Positions 32,982 to 45,429 of a DNA stretch of 64,000 nt are shown here, in pieces. Position 1 is the stretch's first letter; each line of letters starts with the position of its first letter. This DNA comes from Moniliophthora roreri. Taxonomy: Eukaryota > Basidiomycota > Agaricomycetes > Agaricales > Marasmiaceae. A model generated the notes under the pieces. The model worked only from the letters and a program-made list of their open reading frames with translations, was not told where the DNA came from and searched no databases. The position numbers were made by a program, and so were the translations under genes. The stretch lies in contig LATX02000183.1 of the NCBI GenBank assembly GCA_001466705.2, positions 665,094 through 729,093 on the forward strand, read 5' to 3'.

Positions 32982-35654
32982 TCATAGGCCGGTATAAGCA
33001 ATAAGACAAACTGTTTGACCAGAGGTGAGTCTCGCACACTTTGAGACCACACACATCAGAGTCGCTGGTTGTCCACTGCCTGAAATGCTCCTCTTTCGGA
33101 GATTTTGGTTCAGAGAGCACTTGACCTTTCTTCTGCAGCATTCTAAGCATGTGGTACCTACTGCTGTCCTGCAAACAGTTGCATATTTTAAACAATGTGT
33201 GCATGGTGCTGTGAATGTGAGCGAGGGATCAGACATGAACTTTAGATTAACTCATGATTATGAATGCTAGCATCACTTGCGGAGTTAGATTCTAGTATGT
33301 TGCCAGTAGTGTCATCTACAGTTTGAACAGCTTCTGTATAAGATTGAGTGCATGTGATTTGCATGAGAATTGGGTACTTACAGGGTTTATGAGGGATCAT
33401 GTCAGACCCAGCTTGATTAATGTCCATCTCAATATCAACAGATGCTGTTTCTGCAGACCCAGTCCCAGCAGCGTCTTCCTGAATAGTCTCTACCTGGAGC
33501 ATGAGTGCTGTAAATTCACATGAGGACCAAGTACTTACGGAGTTCATAAGGAATCAGGTCAGATGTGGCCTGAACAACGTCCATCTCGATATCAGGAGAT
33601 GCTGTTTCTGTGGATGTAGTCATGGTGGCATCTTCCTGAATAGTCTCTACCTGGAGCATGAGTGCTGTAAATTCACATAAGGACCAAGTACTTATAGAGT
33701 TCATGAGGGATCAGGTCAGATGTGGCCCAAATAACGTCCATCTCGACATCAGGAGATGCTGTTTCTGTGGATAGAGTCATGGTGGCATCTTTCTGAACAG
33801 ATGCTACCCCAAGGGTGAGTGTTGTAATTAGGAGGATAATGTCTTACTCACTAGTTTCCTCATTCTCAAGAACATGAATATCATAGAGCACTGTATCAAC
33901 ATTGCTACCTGTAGCTGTGCCCATGAAAAGATATTAGGTAAATGCAGAACTGTTAGTCACTGAAGCACCCACAGTTACTTATGTTTTTGTTCGCTTCGGC
34001 TTGTACTTTGGCTTGACGCTCACATAGCACTGTGTCAACAGCAACCTGCTCAACTGGGGCAGTAGGCTGGACTGTCTCAACAGTGAGAATGGAGGATGGG
34101 GCTGGCTGGGTTTCCTCCAATGCTCCAGCAGAAGTAGCAGCAACAGCATTAGGAAAAATGGTGTCAGAAGACTCGGCCAAGGCAGTTGAAGTGCCCATCT
34201 GTAACTCTTCATGAGGGTTTACGTCACTTGGTGTGTCGTTATTGGCCTGTAACTTGTCATGTTCAATAATAACTAGAACAAGTGTTAGCAATAGTGGCCG
34301 TGAGTCATGAGAAATGATAACAAACTGGGCTTTAGCTTCTTGAACTTGTGAAGAGGATCCAGAAAACTCTCCTGGTACTTTGAATAAAGATCGTCAGAAA
34401 CTTTGAAGTTTATCCGTGACTTTTGGGCAGTGACAGTGACTCTGAAAAGCATGGGTGAGAGATATTCATAGGAGATATAAATGGCTCACCCTTCAACACG
34501 GATCTCCCTGTTTGGTAGTGGAACAAGAGCATGAACATAGAACAAGACATCACCGACTTGATTCCAGTCATCTCTGATCATTTGACCAAGGGCTGTTGAA
34601 ACCCAGGCTCCAATGTTTTCTTGGTTTCTTCATGCCTTGTCAGCATAGGTATAAGGAATGATGGGCAATAAGTACATACTCAACAATGTGCTCCTTTGGA
34701 GGCTTCATGGTACAAGCTTCATTCTTTTCATTCGCCTTCTTCACCCAAAGTGCCTTTTCATCATCTGGAACATTCCTCCACATGCTACTGTATGCTTCCT
34801 TCCACACTTCAAGAGCCAGTGACCCATTGGCACCAGGAGCAAGCCGTCATCCCTCGGTTGCAATTGCATTAGCGTTGGCAATTTGCCATTCGTTTTGTGC
34901 CCACATTGCTTGATATGTGTTAGAGGAGGAAGAAGTGTTGTTTGATGGTGTATCTGCATCAACAGAGAGTGCTGTTGAAGTTGATGCTAATGTTGAAGCA
35001 ATGAGCATGGAAGAGGAGGATGCTGTGGGCTGAGAAAGAGTAACTTGTGTAGGCGTTGGTGCAGGATGAGAGGAGGTAACTTGCATAGATGGTGTTGGTG
35101 CAGGCACTGGTGTGGTCACAGCAGGCGCTGCATGTCCAACAAGCACCTGAGAAACAGAGCGCTTGCCTTCTCAGATGCGGCAGCTAGCATTGGTGAAGAC
35201 TCAGTAAACACTCTGAACAAGAATTAGCTAATAAATTCAATACACATGGTCAAATGGCATATACCTCAAGAAAGTCTGCATGTGTCTGACCGCTATATCC
35301 AAAGTGATCAATGAACTGGTCTAGGACAGTTTGTTCGACCCATTGCTTTTTGATACCATCGTTTGGTGCGGCTTCAAATTTCCACCAATATTGCAAAAGA
35401 AAATTTGCCTCGACCTAGAGTCTCTCTGCAGTTGAAACCCTGTAGTTGCCATTAACTGCAGCAGAGGCTCTAGTGGGTCTAGATTGTATGGCTTGTTCAT
35501 ATGTTGGAAGATTGTCATCAGAAACTGGAGTTGCAACTTGCACAGAGGGTGTGACAGGTTGAGCAGCATTGGCCATAGCAGATATAGGAGCAGTACTGGG
35601 GAGAGAATTTGGCAATAAAGAAGAGTTTGCTTGAGACGCGGGATTTAACATCAT
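32982..35654 (-). pseudogene. Outer-element cargo gene with duplicated exons and C-terminal cysteine cluster
   Basis: The first exon (ATG at 35654) encodes a Ser/Pro/Ala/Gln-rich start, then, past a TAG where CAG (Gln) fits (35415-35417), NFLLQYWWKFEAAPNDGIKK and FIDHFGYSGQTHADFLE up to a GT donor near 35265. Further pieces are a low-complexity Pro/Thr/Ser segment (35146-34847), a Trp-rich helical segment (LEVWKEAYSSMWRNVPDDEK, about 34,800), an acidic part (34291-33953) and tandem exons (33.38-33.81 kb). The last piece (33236-32982) has CTHCLKYATVC then TCLECCRRKVKC, a zinc-cluster-like motif seen at the ends of many mushroom hypothetical proteins. A DNA-binding or regulatory role is a guess. 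The full exon structure was not resolved. Confidence 0.5.
33382..33838 (-). repeat. 157-bp tandem duplication of exon plus intron (three copies)
   Basis: Copies start at 33382, 33539 and 33696, exactly 157 bp apart. Each has an exon encoding VETIQEDA..ETAS.DIEMD.. and a GTAAGTACTTGGTCC donor on the minus strand. In the most upstream copy (33696) the donor GT has become AT and the acceptor ACAG has become ACAA, so that copy is probably skipped. The frame is kept between copies only if the exon is 126 bp (42 codons) and the intron 31 bp. Confidence 0.75.
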
Positions 35655-35896
35655 GGTACGAGTTCAAGAAATTGTGGGAATTACTAAGGACCCTGAATAC
35701 ACTTTGTGGTTGTGAACGGAACTTAAATGACTTTGTGACTGGATGGAAAAGATTATAGATAAACCAGATCGCCGCAGTGGGATCCTTCCAAATTTGGTGT
35801 CATGATGCCTTGCAGGACATGAGCACAGCCTGAAGGCTTGCATATAAAATCTGGAATATTTCAACTGCTGTGAGATCATCCTCCATTTCGTCCACC
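35655..35896. promoter_or_regulatory. Shared intergenic region between divergent cargo genes
   Basis: A 242-bp gap separates the ATG of the minus-strand gene (35654) from the ATG of the plus-strand gene (35897), so both promoters must lie here or overlap. ATAAAC and GATTATAGATAAAC near 35750-35765 are the only TATA-like words I see. Confidence 0.35.
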
Positions 35897-36634
35897 ATGA
35901 AAGGCTCACCAGAGTACCAGGCAGAGGCGGACTCCTACCACAATCATATCAAGTCTATGCTCCGTGATCTCACAGACAATGTTGCCAGTCCTTTGCCTCG
36001 AACATATCTCAATCACAATGGATGCTGGATCAAGGCATATGTCAACTATGGCGAGGTTGACTTTGATAATATTGCTAGGATCTACACAAAGGTTAGTAAA
36101 AGTCAAGCCTACGTATTCAAATCAATCTAACCAATATTCTAGTACACTACTCCATTCCATAGGCATCACCCGATTGCATATGCCACTGAGCCGCTCAGCA
36201 CTGAAGCTATGAAAGGATTCAATCAGCTGTGAGCTCTTTATGAGCTGAGTGGATGAAAGTATTCATCTTCTCCGTGGGATTTCTCAACCAAGGAACAGTG
36301 CTTAGCAGTGCTTATGGCCTTCCTAAGTGAAGCATCAGAGTTATGTTATGCACTTTCTTCTCGAGGCGATGGCGATGCGGATATTAGCATGGGGTCACCT
36401 TCACATATTGAGCCAGCAACGCTCTCCAACCTGACAGCTCCACCGAGCTCATCTTCCAAAGCAGTCACACCAGGCCAGATATTGGGAAAGAGGCGAGGCG
36501 AGTCATTGCGCAGGAAGGGATCACAGAAGCACAGGAAGACTAGAGGTTTTCTATGCCCTTCTCCACTGATAGGGCCACTGCAGGAACTGCTCCACCACTT
36601 CCATGATGTTAGTGATGGAGAATACTATATTTAA
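35897..36634 (+). pseudogene. Outer-element cargo gene, about 228 residues, two nonsense codons
   Basis: Exon 1 is 35897-36091 (65 codons), intron 36092-36142 (51 bp, GT..AG, phase 0), exon 2 36143-36634. The product begins MKGSPEYQAEADSYHNHI and includes NHNGCWIKAYVNYGEVDFDN. It ends with a Ser-rich stretch, a basic GKRRGESLRRKGSQKHRKTR (nuclear-localisation-like) and a short tail. TGA at 36230-36232 and 36254-36256 interrupt exon 2 where Arg (CGA) would be natural, since the frame stays open for 126 codons afterwards. I recognise no domain. Divergently oriented to the cysteine-cluster gene. Confidence 0.5.
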
Positions 36635-37710
36635 ACATTGACTTACAGCAGTAATTAGATGTGTATATAGCACGGACTGCTTTCTTGAGACTACAATAGA
36701 GACCCATTAATGTTGAACAATCTTTTGGAGGAGTTGATGACTTACTCAAGGAAAAGATATTTTGATGTCACACTGGCTAAGTCTTCCGAAGCAGTTCCTG
36801 AATTTGAAAACAGAAGGTGATAGTAAAGATTCGAAAAGATACTTGGTAATTTTCTCAGTATTCCTTACAGACACAAGAAGTAGATTCTTGAGAACGCTGC
36901 AATAATATTTGAATCAAAGGAAAACATTGTAAGGAGATTGTGTACATCTTCAGCAGAATAGAAAGCTCCCCAGCCAAAGTTCCTAAGGTGTTGAGCCGTG
37001 TGAGTTGAGTACAAAGATGACCAAATAATTAAAAGGATTCACATACCTAGTAAATTGCTCCAGACATGTTCTATATCAAGTCTTCTGATAGCCTGTATAT
37101 GACATGAGACTGGCTATATTAATGCATCAAAAAAGACTAACTCACTATCCATTTGATATAGGTAGATCGTTGCAATTGAGTGCTACATCAAACCTCAACA
37201 TAATGTGCTCCACCTGTTTGCAATTGGCTGGGAGAATTGGCTGGGAGATTACGAGATGTTAACATGATAACTCGGGCAGTGAGTACTAGTGAGTCCCCAA
37301 TGTATGAACTCACCGGCATGGGTGTTGTGAATCCTGTCGGCAGCCAGCGAGGTGTGTCAAGGCTGTACATGGGAACTTATTTCTGTTTACTCCTGACCAT
37401 CATCACCTCTCATGTCACCACTTGTTCCTCTAGCATTCATTCCTCTATGTTCAAAATCTTGTTCTATATTATTCAGAGTATGTGCATGGCATTCTGAACT
37501 CATGGACGTAGGGAATTGATCAGCGTTATAGACTATCACTCGTGTTTTTGGCAGGTTCTTAAGCGGTCTCATGTATACAGCATGAACCAAGACATGATTT
37601 GGGTGTGGTCAAGGCATAATCACATGATTATGGTGTGTTCAAAACCAATAAGTGAGTACTGGCTCAGAGGATTTGCTTCGTGATTCTTATGCACCCAGAC
37701 AAGTCTTTTG
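36635..37710. other. Spacer between cargo gene and transposase, no gene seen
   Basis: Short open frames on both strands without motifs or consistent splice sites. Confidence 0.4.
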
Positions 37711-39382
37711 ATGCCACCAACCCCCATAAAGGTCAAACTTCCAACAGCGACTCAAGTCAAGAAGAAGGTGGACAAGGCAAGATCCAGAAAGCACGTAGAG
37801 GAAAAGAAGAAGCTCAGTGAGCCAAAGGAGGATGAGCAGATGAAGGTCACACATTTTGTGAAGGATTCGGCACAGCTTGAAGTAGAGTTTATGCCTATCT
37901 CACCATTAAAGAAGAACAAATCCAGACATCTTGTAGACTTGCTGTTCACCTCACAGCAGAGCAATGATGATGATGTTCATCCCCGATGGTGCCCCTGCAC
38001 TGATGACGGTTGTGGAAGACCCAGCAACGACCATACTGAACAAGGATGACAAACAGAACAAACCCCAATATCAGGTATAGTGCTCTGTCGTTCATTTCCT
38101 CATGAATACTTACCTTCTGACTGCTGTAGAGAGTGAGCATTATAATGGCTTCGCTGAGGGACCACATGCCCAGAATCCAGCATGCCTACATCAATCAACA
38201 GTATGATGTGTGAGTGACCGAGAGTTGTCCATGCCGTTCTGGTCAGCCTTGCACCTATCATTGTAGGGAATGCTGGGTTTGGAGTGTGCGCTGTTGTTCA
38301 TGTATGGCTACTCGACATCATGGTGCACCGTTCCATGGGATCGAGCACTGGAATGGTGCCTTCTTTGAAACTACTTCGTTGGCCAGAATTGGAGTGCGAG
38401 TCTATCTTGGACATGGCAGTGATCCATGTCCGCACTCTCATCAAAATTTCAAACAGCTGACACTTCTGCATACAACTGGTATAATTGAAGTTCTTGTCAA
38501 CTTTTGCTTTTGTCCACAGCATCTGGACAATTTCGAGCAGCTTCTAGATCTGTGTCTATTCCCCACCACTATCAACAGAATTGAGACGGTTGTCAGCTTT
38601 GAACTGCTTGATGATTTTCATCTTCACACTCTCACAAGCAAGAAGGTGGCCTTCGACTACTATGATGCTCTTCAACAGAAGACAAATCCAATGCTACCAC
38701 ACAAAGCGCAGGTGATCTCCAACTCTACAATCTTTCTTCATGTGACAATACTCATCCAGCATTTCAGAATTGTTACCAAGTCTTCTTATGGGTAGCACAA
38801 GTGCACCATCACCTTGCCACCCAACGCAGAGCTGGACAGTCACATGGGATTGATTGGCACCTTTTTCACAGGCCTGAGAAGCACACAGCAGTTTACTGCC
38901 CAGCATGTCCGGAGCCCAGCTTTAACATGGAAGTAGAGGAGATTGTAAACACCCCTGATGATAAAAAGTATGTTTCCGCTCGTACACATATCATGTTTTG
39001 ATTATGATAGTTAAATCAGACAGGCACAAACATACATTGTTCATTGTGGTTGATGGATGTCATAGCACACAATGCTTGAAGAAACGAGAAGACCCTGACG
39101 ATATCGCTCTCAACGAAGGTTCGGCCTATTTCAGTGCTCATCACAACTTCCGAGAATACATCAAAGAGAATACTGGAGAAGCAGATGTGGGCTCTCCAAA
39201 CTCATTCCAGTTGTTTTGTATGATCTGACACTTGAATCAGCCTCTTACATGTTCATGATTAAAGGCCATCAGAATGCAAAACATACTGAAGTTCAAGAAT
39301 GCGGTGATCACAGGCATTGTCGGTGCTATTTGCATACGGCATGGGCTCTTCCTTCCCAACGGAATAGTAGATATGCCCAAGG
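37711..39382 (+). pseudogene. Outer KDZ transposase, 5' half
   Basis: Starts MPPTPIKVKLPTATQ with a Lys/Glu-rich N-terminus. The CxC-type cysteine cluster (CPCRSGQPCTYHCRECW, then CCSCMATRHHGAPFHGIEHW) is followed by LTLLHTTGIIEVLVNFC, then TAVYCPACPEPSFN, the metal-binding strand TLFIVVDGCHSTQ and FKNAVITGIVGAICIRHG, the order of KDZ transposases. Introns include 38712-38767 (56 bp). TGA at 38211-38213 breaks the cysteine-cluster exon, and the exon ending at DDKK (about 38,970) does not join the next in phase. The last exon ends ..DMPK plus G at 39382 with donor GTGAGA; the next exon begins 18.5 kb away at 57929. KDZ enzymes cut and paste DNA in the nucleus. Confidence 0.85.
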
Positions 39383-39425
39383 GTGAGATGTATGTTCGTT
39401 TTTTATGCTATTTATGCAACACTGG

Positions 39426-40425
39426 ATGTAGGTCCAAAATATTGAAACCTAGGCGCCGTCCATCACATTGTTTTATTGTTTACAGTTCTTCCCTGCACCT
39501 GAGCCTCAATGTTTTGTTTAGTGCTCCCGCATAATGTAGCCATGTCATCAATGTTTTGCTTACCTCTGGACCATTAATATTTTGTTGCCCTTCCCTCACC
39601 TAGTCCCTGCCCATGCCTGCAAATGTTCCAATTTTTTTTTCTTGAGCCTGAGCCTCAAAAAAATAATACATCAGCCACTTGATCCAGCCTGTGCCAAGAT
39701 TTTTGATGAGTGAACAGAGTGTCAAAATTTTGTCTCAATCTAAGGAAAGGCGAGCGGGAACTCAAAATTGTGATACTTCAACGGAGGATCAAAACTTTGA
39801 CAAGGTTGCATACTCAAATCTTGTGGAAGAATTTTTCGTCCATTGAGCTGATCGTCAAAGTTTTGAAGCTACAGCTGCAATTCCGAAGATGGCACAAACT
39901 TTTGATGACCAATTGGAGGAACAAAACTTTGAAGGGAAGCCTTGAGGTGTAGATCACGAGAGGGCAGTATAAAAATAATGAAATAGGCTCTGAGCATCAA
40001 AACTTTGGGGCAAGCATATAACACAGATCACCAGTCAATATTTTGATCCTCAGAGCAAAGGACAACATATTGATAGAAGCGGTAATAGGATGTCAGTGAG
40101 GGAGCCTATCAAAATATTGTAGCTCACACTGGTGCCCAAAGTTTTGACAGCGAAGGAAAAGTCAGGAGCTGGATCCAGACTGTTCAAAATATTTATCCTT
40201 GGCCTGACAGTCAATATTTTGACATGTTTCTGGGTTAGGCATATCAGCGAGGCACAAAAGAAAATATTGAAGCTCACTGTGATGCTTGAAGTTTTGACAG
40301 CAGAGAAAGTCGGAAGCAGGCTTCTGACCACTCAAAATCTTGATCCTCCACCTGAATGTCAATATTTCGATACGTTCTGGTGGATTAGGTGTGTCGATGA
40401 GGCTTGAAATTTTCACGGAGGCAGA
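39426..40425. repeat. Left long terminal inverted repeat of the inner element
   Basis: Made almost entirely of short palindromic words of the form CAAAATTTTG, CAATATTTTG, CAAAGTTTTG or CAAAACTTTG, about twenty in 950 bp, spaced 25-70 bp. It is the reverse complement of about 56880-57898. Open frames crossing it (for example 39710-39952) are incidental. Confidence 0.85.
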
Positions 40426-40673
40426 CTGATACTTTTACTCTCACTTTTTATGTAAATGAGTATGGATTCTCTACACAGATTTCATCCTACACATAACAAG
40501 ATTGGTACATTTAGATTGATGATGTAAGACAGGCAAAGCAGGAAAGCAGGTAAAAGAGAAAAGCAAGAACAATAACAAGATACAACTCAATATGATGACT
40601 CAATATGAATGTGAATACAGAAGGAGTATGGGGGGTTCAGACATGCTGCTCTTTTTTAGCTGAAGCAGAGGAG

Positions 40674-43600
40674 TTAGTGAACATGAAAGGTCAGCAGAGA
40701 ATGCTTGGACTTACCATTCTCTTTATACCACTCAACGAGAAGAGAGTGCTGCAAATCTTCTCCCAGATATGTGAGGTCTTCCCACTTGCAGTACGCCATT
40801 GCTGCCATGTCCAAAAATTCATCGTAATAGGGCAGGATATTTTCCCCCTCGAACCTCTCTGCGTTCTCCTTCGTCCACGATCCCAGTTTCTTTACAACAC
40901 TGTCCAATACCTCCAGTGCATATTCCTCCCAGAAACACATAGCACATTTGATCTTCTCCTCATTCAAATTCCTGAACCATTTTGCCCTGGCTAGGTATGT
41001 GGCAACATCAAACTTTAGGCCATCTTTCAGCTTCTGGTAATCCTCTAGATCATGTTGGAGATGTTCAAATTTGTCCAGGCTATTAAGATATTCTTCGGGG
41101 TCAGAGAGGTCAGAATAAGGCCATCGCTGTTCCTCTTGAAAGCTGAAAGGGTAAGTGAGGGCCATAGTCCCGAGAAAAAATGGAGAGACTTACTGGACAT
41201 AATGGTAGTTGTGAACAATGTTGAACCCACACAAGTCAACACTTACTGTGGATCAACTGCTCATCACATAGCGTTCTAGAACTACACTCGTGTGGCATTC
41301 CAGGCCCCCTACAAAGGTCTATTACATCATAATTGGATTTTTTTCTCAATGCAAACTTGTATGTATTTGTCGCAAACTTGTATGTATGTCTCAAGTAAGA
41401 TACATGTGTTCAAAAAAGGTACAAAAAGACCAAAAAGTGTAAGGAAAAAACTTTAACCCCTCTTGCCTTTGGTAGGAGCCTCATACCCAGCAAGATGAGC
41501 CAGAAGAGTGGTGTTATGAGACGATTTGGCTTGCAAAGGCGGAGGTGGTTTAGCCCTCTTGGACTTGGTATTGGCTGACGCCGCTACCTCTGGCTGACTG
41601 TCACCTTTACCCTTACGTGGACATTTCAACAGCCTCCGACTCTTTTCCTCATCAGCCTCAGCTGCCTGCTTCTCTGTGTCACTCTTTCTTTTCAATGCCA
41701 TCTTCTTCTTCGCTGCTAGTGTCAGCATACCATCATTCTCCTTGCCATCTCCAACGACTGCAGGCGGCTCTGGAAAAGCGTGAGCTTGAGGTAGTTGATT
41801 TGAAGTGTCAGAGTGCAAATCAGCAAGAGGCGACGGTGATGCTGAGCTGGCGGGGGTAGTGGGAGTAGCGTCATGTGGAACTGTATCTTTGGAGCCGGTT
41901 TGAAGACCGGTGTTGATGGGGGTGTGAATGTTGGAGGCTGAGGGTAGGATCAGAAGAGGTAATGCAGATGGAAGCTTCTGGGGTGACGTTGACAGAATTG
42001 ACAATGCCAACAGGGTTGGTGACAGGAGCAGGCATTGAATTGGAAAATGCCGTAGATTGGAGGCCAAAATTGGCAGTAAATTCTGGGGAGGTCATGGGGA
42101 GATCATGAAGATAGGAACATTAGCACAATGTTGCAATAAGAGGAAAAGGTTGTACCTGCTAATTCCTTTTCAATGTCCTGGGGAATTCTCTGCTGCTCTA
42201 ATGTTCTGTGAAAATCCTCATTGGGTATATCCTGATATGGCATCTGGAACAAATCAAAGTCAAATGCAGCCTGCTTGTCTTGGTTCAAGCCTGCCAAAGC
42301 CATGGGGTTGGAAGGGTTCAGAGGAGCATCATGATCATTGACAGTGATAGGGTTGGAAGGACTGGCACTCGAACTAGCAGCACTAGGGTTTGTCATGCTG
42401 GGAAGAGCAACAGTGGTGGAAGTAGCAACTGCTGTGACAGGAGCAGCTGCTGTTGGGTGAGGAGTTGTGGTGATGGGGGCGACAATGGTAGCGATGGTGC
42501 TGGCAAACGAAGATGACTCAGCCAAGTTCAGAAGCCTGCTTGAACCAGAGTCAGGGTCTTGATCTTCCAAATCCTCTACATCATCCTGGGTAGGGATTCA
42601 GGAAAGGCACTGTTCCTTTGCTGGAACAGAGCAGGTCAGACATATGCAATCAAGCTGAAATCCATACTCACAGAACAAAGCTTTGGCATATTCTTCACAC
42701 ATCTGGTGAGTCTTGGTAAGCTCTTCCAGGTTGAACTGAGCAAGGGTTTGCTTCATTTGAGCATTTGGCACCAAGGCACACACACTAATAAGGTACCTTA
42801 GATTTGATCTTGTATCTAAATTAAAACGGGCCAACTTCACCTTCATACATCGATCTCTCCATTAGACATCAGTCCAAATGTTGTAAGCAAAACTCCCACT
42901 CCGAGATGTTTAGCAATCACATCACAGAGAGTAGGAACAACTCGTTCTGCCTTCTTCCAATGGCTATCAAGCGACGCAGGTAAGAGAAATGCACTTTCAT
43001 TTGAACAAGAATATACAAACAATTTGTACTTTTCAGCAGAAGATTTCCATTGTCCGATCTGACGATACTCTTTCATGGCCTTATCATACTCTTTGTCTAC
43101 TGCATTCTTGATAACTGCTTTCACCTTCATGACCTTAGCCACTAACTGAGAAGTCCCCAAACAGCCTTCTCACCTCTTCGGTCTCTGTTTTCAAGTGCCT
43201 AACCATAAAGTGGTTCATCTCAGAGATCCAGTCCATGTCGGGGTGAATCTTAACATGGTGCTCCCAAAAAGCGTCGAATTCAGGTTTGATCTTCAAGTCA
43301 TAGTAGAGGTGCTGGTACATGTGAATGGAGGAAGTCCTGGACGGTACAGTCAGCTTGGCATTCAGGAGCGTAGAGAGGAGAGAATGGACACATGCCTATG
43401 GGGAAGAACCCTGGTCAACTCAGACATAGCCTCGAGGACGTTACCAATCAGCTTGGAGTCAGTTTTCTTGGTTAGAAACCTGTTTCGAGCCAGGCAGCAA
43501 TCATCTAGAGATCAGTGAGTAGTGGTTCATTAATCGATTGACAAATCTACCCATATAACGAGTGTTTTTAGTGATTTTGGTGTGCCTGTCTTCTTCAGCC

Positions 43601-43984
43601 TGCTGCTGGTCTACAGGGTAGTCTTCAATGGGCTTAGGACAATAATCAACTCTAGCAACTGGCATTGCATTGTAACGGAGGTCGAAACTGAACATATCCA
43701 TGAAATCATGAGTGGTGAGGTCATAGTAAGTACTACTAGAGAGGAGTCAGCCACTGGAGTGCAAGGGTAAAGGGCAAATCAACATACCGATTCTTATAGA
43801 AGATCTTCTCATGTTTGAGAAGGACCAGGAGCTTTTTGCCTTGAGCCCAAGACCTGCGACCCCTCTTCCCGTCGTTGTCAGTGTTGTTAGCAACAGTCTT
43901 GGATTTGCTCTTGGCGCTTGACCTGGGCTTTGAAATTGTTATTCTTCTTAGCCATAATGATGAGAGCAAGAAGAAAGGGTTCAA
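40674..43984 (-). CDS. Inner-element spliced gene of unknown function
   Basis: A run of minus-strand exons with GT/AG-like borders. From the 5' end these are a Lys-rich start with GRRSWAQGKKLLVLLKHEK (about 43,900-43,800), a Tyr/Met-rich part (43701-43501), MYQHLYYDLKIKPEFDAFW (43320 leftwards), and further exons at 43160-42843 and 42846-42598. Then come a Ser/Thr/Pro/Ala-rich acidic segment (42570-42103), a basic tail (LKRKSDTEKQAAEADEEK, ending KGKRG at 41453) and a separate exon group at 41165-40674. The RRSWAQG..LLK and YDxKIKPEFDAFW signatures recall an uncharacterised protein family common in mushroom genomes (from memory). The 41165-40674 piece may be a second gene. No enzymatic motif seen. 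Confidence 0.45.
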
Positions 43985-44848
43985 ATGCAGATAAATGCAG
44001 AGAATGGGAGCTTTTGCTTGAAGAGCAAAGTAAAGTTTCTCGATCTTTTATGGCTGACACTGAGGCTCAAATTTTTGTACACCCGTTCAAAGTTTTGAGG
44101 CTCGGCCTGTTTATCCACAAAATTTTGAGCCTCAAGTCAAAGCGACTTTTTTTGAAAGAGCGCAAATGAACCTTCTCTTTCAATTCAATTATTTGGATCA
44201 CCAAGCATCCTGCATCAAGCTAGAAGAGAAGCGTAAACAGAATCGAGGCTCTGGTAAGTCTTTTTCCCCCTATCTCTGGTGCCTCACGATTCATACCAGT
44301 GTCTTTTTGTGTCCAATATACCAAATGGCGACTCGTTGACACGAGAATCAATCTGAGAACACCTTAGAACACTTCCCTGTCATGGTGAGGGATTTATTGC
44401 CCCGCAAGTCTGCATATGGCTTCATTCCTTTCATCCAGATGGTTGTTATACTGAAACAGGCCCGATCTATGGCAGGAGAATCAACTCCATGGGTGAGCAT
44501 GGGCTTAGATTGATATTTTGTGGTTTCACTCACTTTCTGCAGACTCTGAGGGGTTCTCATGTTTCTAGCACATTCAATTCAAGCCTGGTTTTGCCAAAGA
44601 ATGAGGTTGGATCCTGTTTCTTTGTTTCTTTGGCTTATGAGTGTCTTCATCTTAGTCATGTCATTCAGATCCTTGACAAAGCCTCTGATTCTAACTTGGT
44701 GAGCAACAGTGAGAAGTTGCCAAGCTATTAATTTCCGGTGCATGCATCTTCATTCAGTTTGGACAGCCTTAATTAACTTCTTGGTGCTAACATCTTCGAT
44801 CCAGATCTCAATAATTTTCGTGTCAAAACATCGTCCAACAAGAGAGCC

Positions 44849-45335
44849 ATGTTTTCAGGTGATGAGTGTGATTTTGGTACCGAAGGCAGCCATGACACTT
44901 GCAGTAAGAGTGGTGAGGATTCTGAGGAGGATACGTGCAGTGTTGCTGGGAGTTATGCATCAGATGATGGAGTGGAGGATTTCAAGCAGACACTTAGGAA
45001 GCGTGTCAAAAGAGGTGAGCACCAAGGTTCCAAATATTCATCTAATCTAACGGTAACTGTTAGATGTCCGAATTTTTCCTCCGACGTTTCCATCTACTTA
45101 CCTTGAGCTTCGGGAGCATGGGCCAACCAAGTTTGATCCTAAACCTGAGGGAATGAGCAGTGAAGAATGGCGCAAGGTTCTTACCGAAACCCATGACAGG
45201 TGGTTCAATGCACTTTATGAGGCTCATCGGGAGCACAATCAAAGAATGGAGATGTGCAAGCCCCCTCTTCCTGACAGAGATGATGGCTCAGCGCATGCTA
45301 GAATGTTCTGGGATGATGTTGATACTCAGTGCTAG
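44849..45335 (+). CDS. Inner-element small gene, acidic N-terminus
   Basis: Exon 1 44849-45014, intron 45015-45063 (49 bp, GTGAGC..TTAG), exon 2 45064-45335 ending TAG; the junction gives Asp in frame. The product is about 145 residues: MFSGDECDFGTEGSHDTCSK, then a Ser/Glu/Asp-rich run, KRVKR at the exon end, YLELREHGPTKFDPKPEGM, and EEWRKVLTETHDRWFNALYE. No stop breaks it, which stands out in this window. No domain recognised. The frame is also open upstream of this ATG, so the true start may be earlier. Confidence 0.5.
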
Positions 45336-45429
45336 AATGTAATATTTGATACTTCGAATGAATTACTTGATGTCTACAACCAAACATGTTTGAATAAGCC
45401 ATTTTGATATAGTATACAGCAAGAACATA

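Noticed and set aside
39710..39952. 80-residue protein found at 39.7 kb and 57.5 kb
   Set aside because: Both are the same inverted terminal repeat read on opposite strands, composed of short palindromes.
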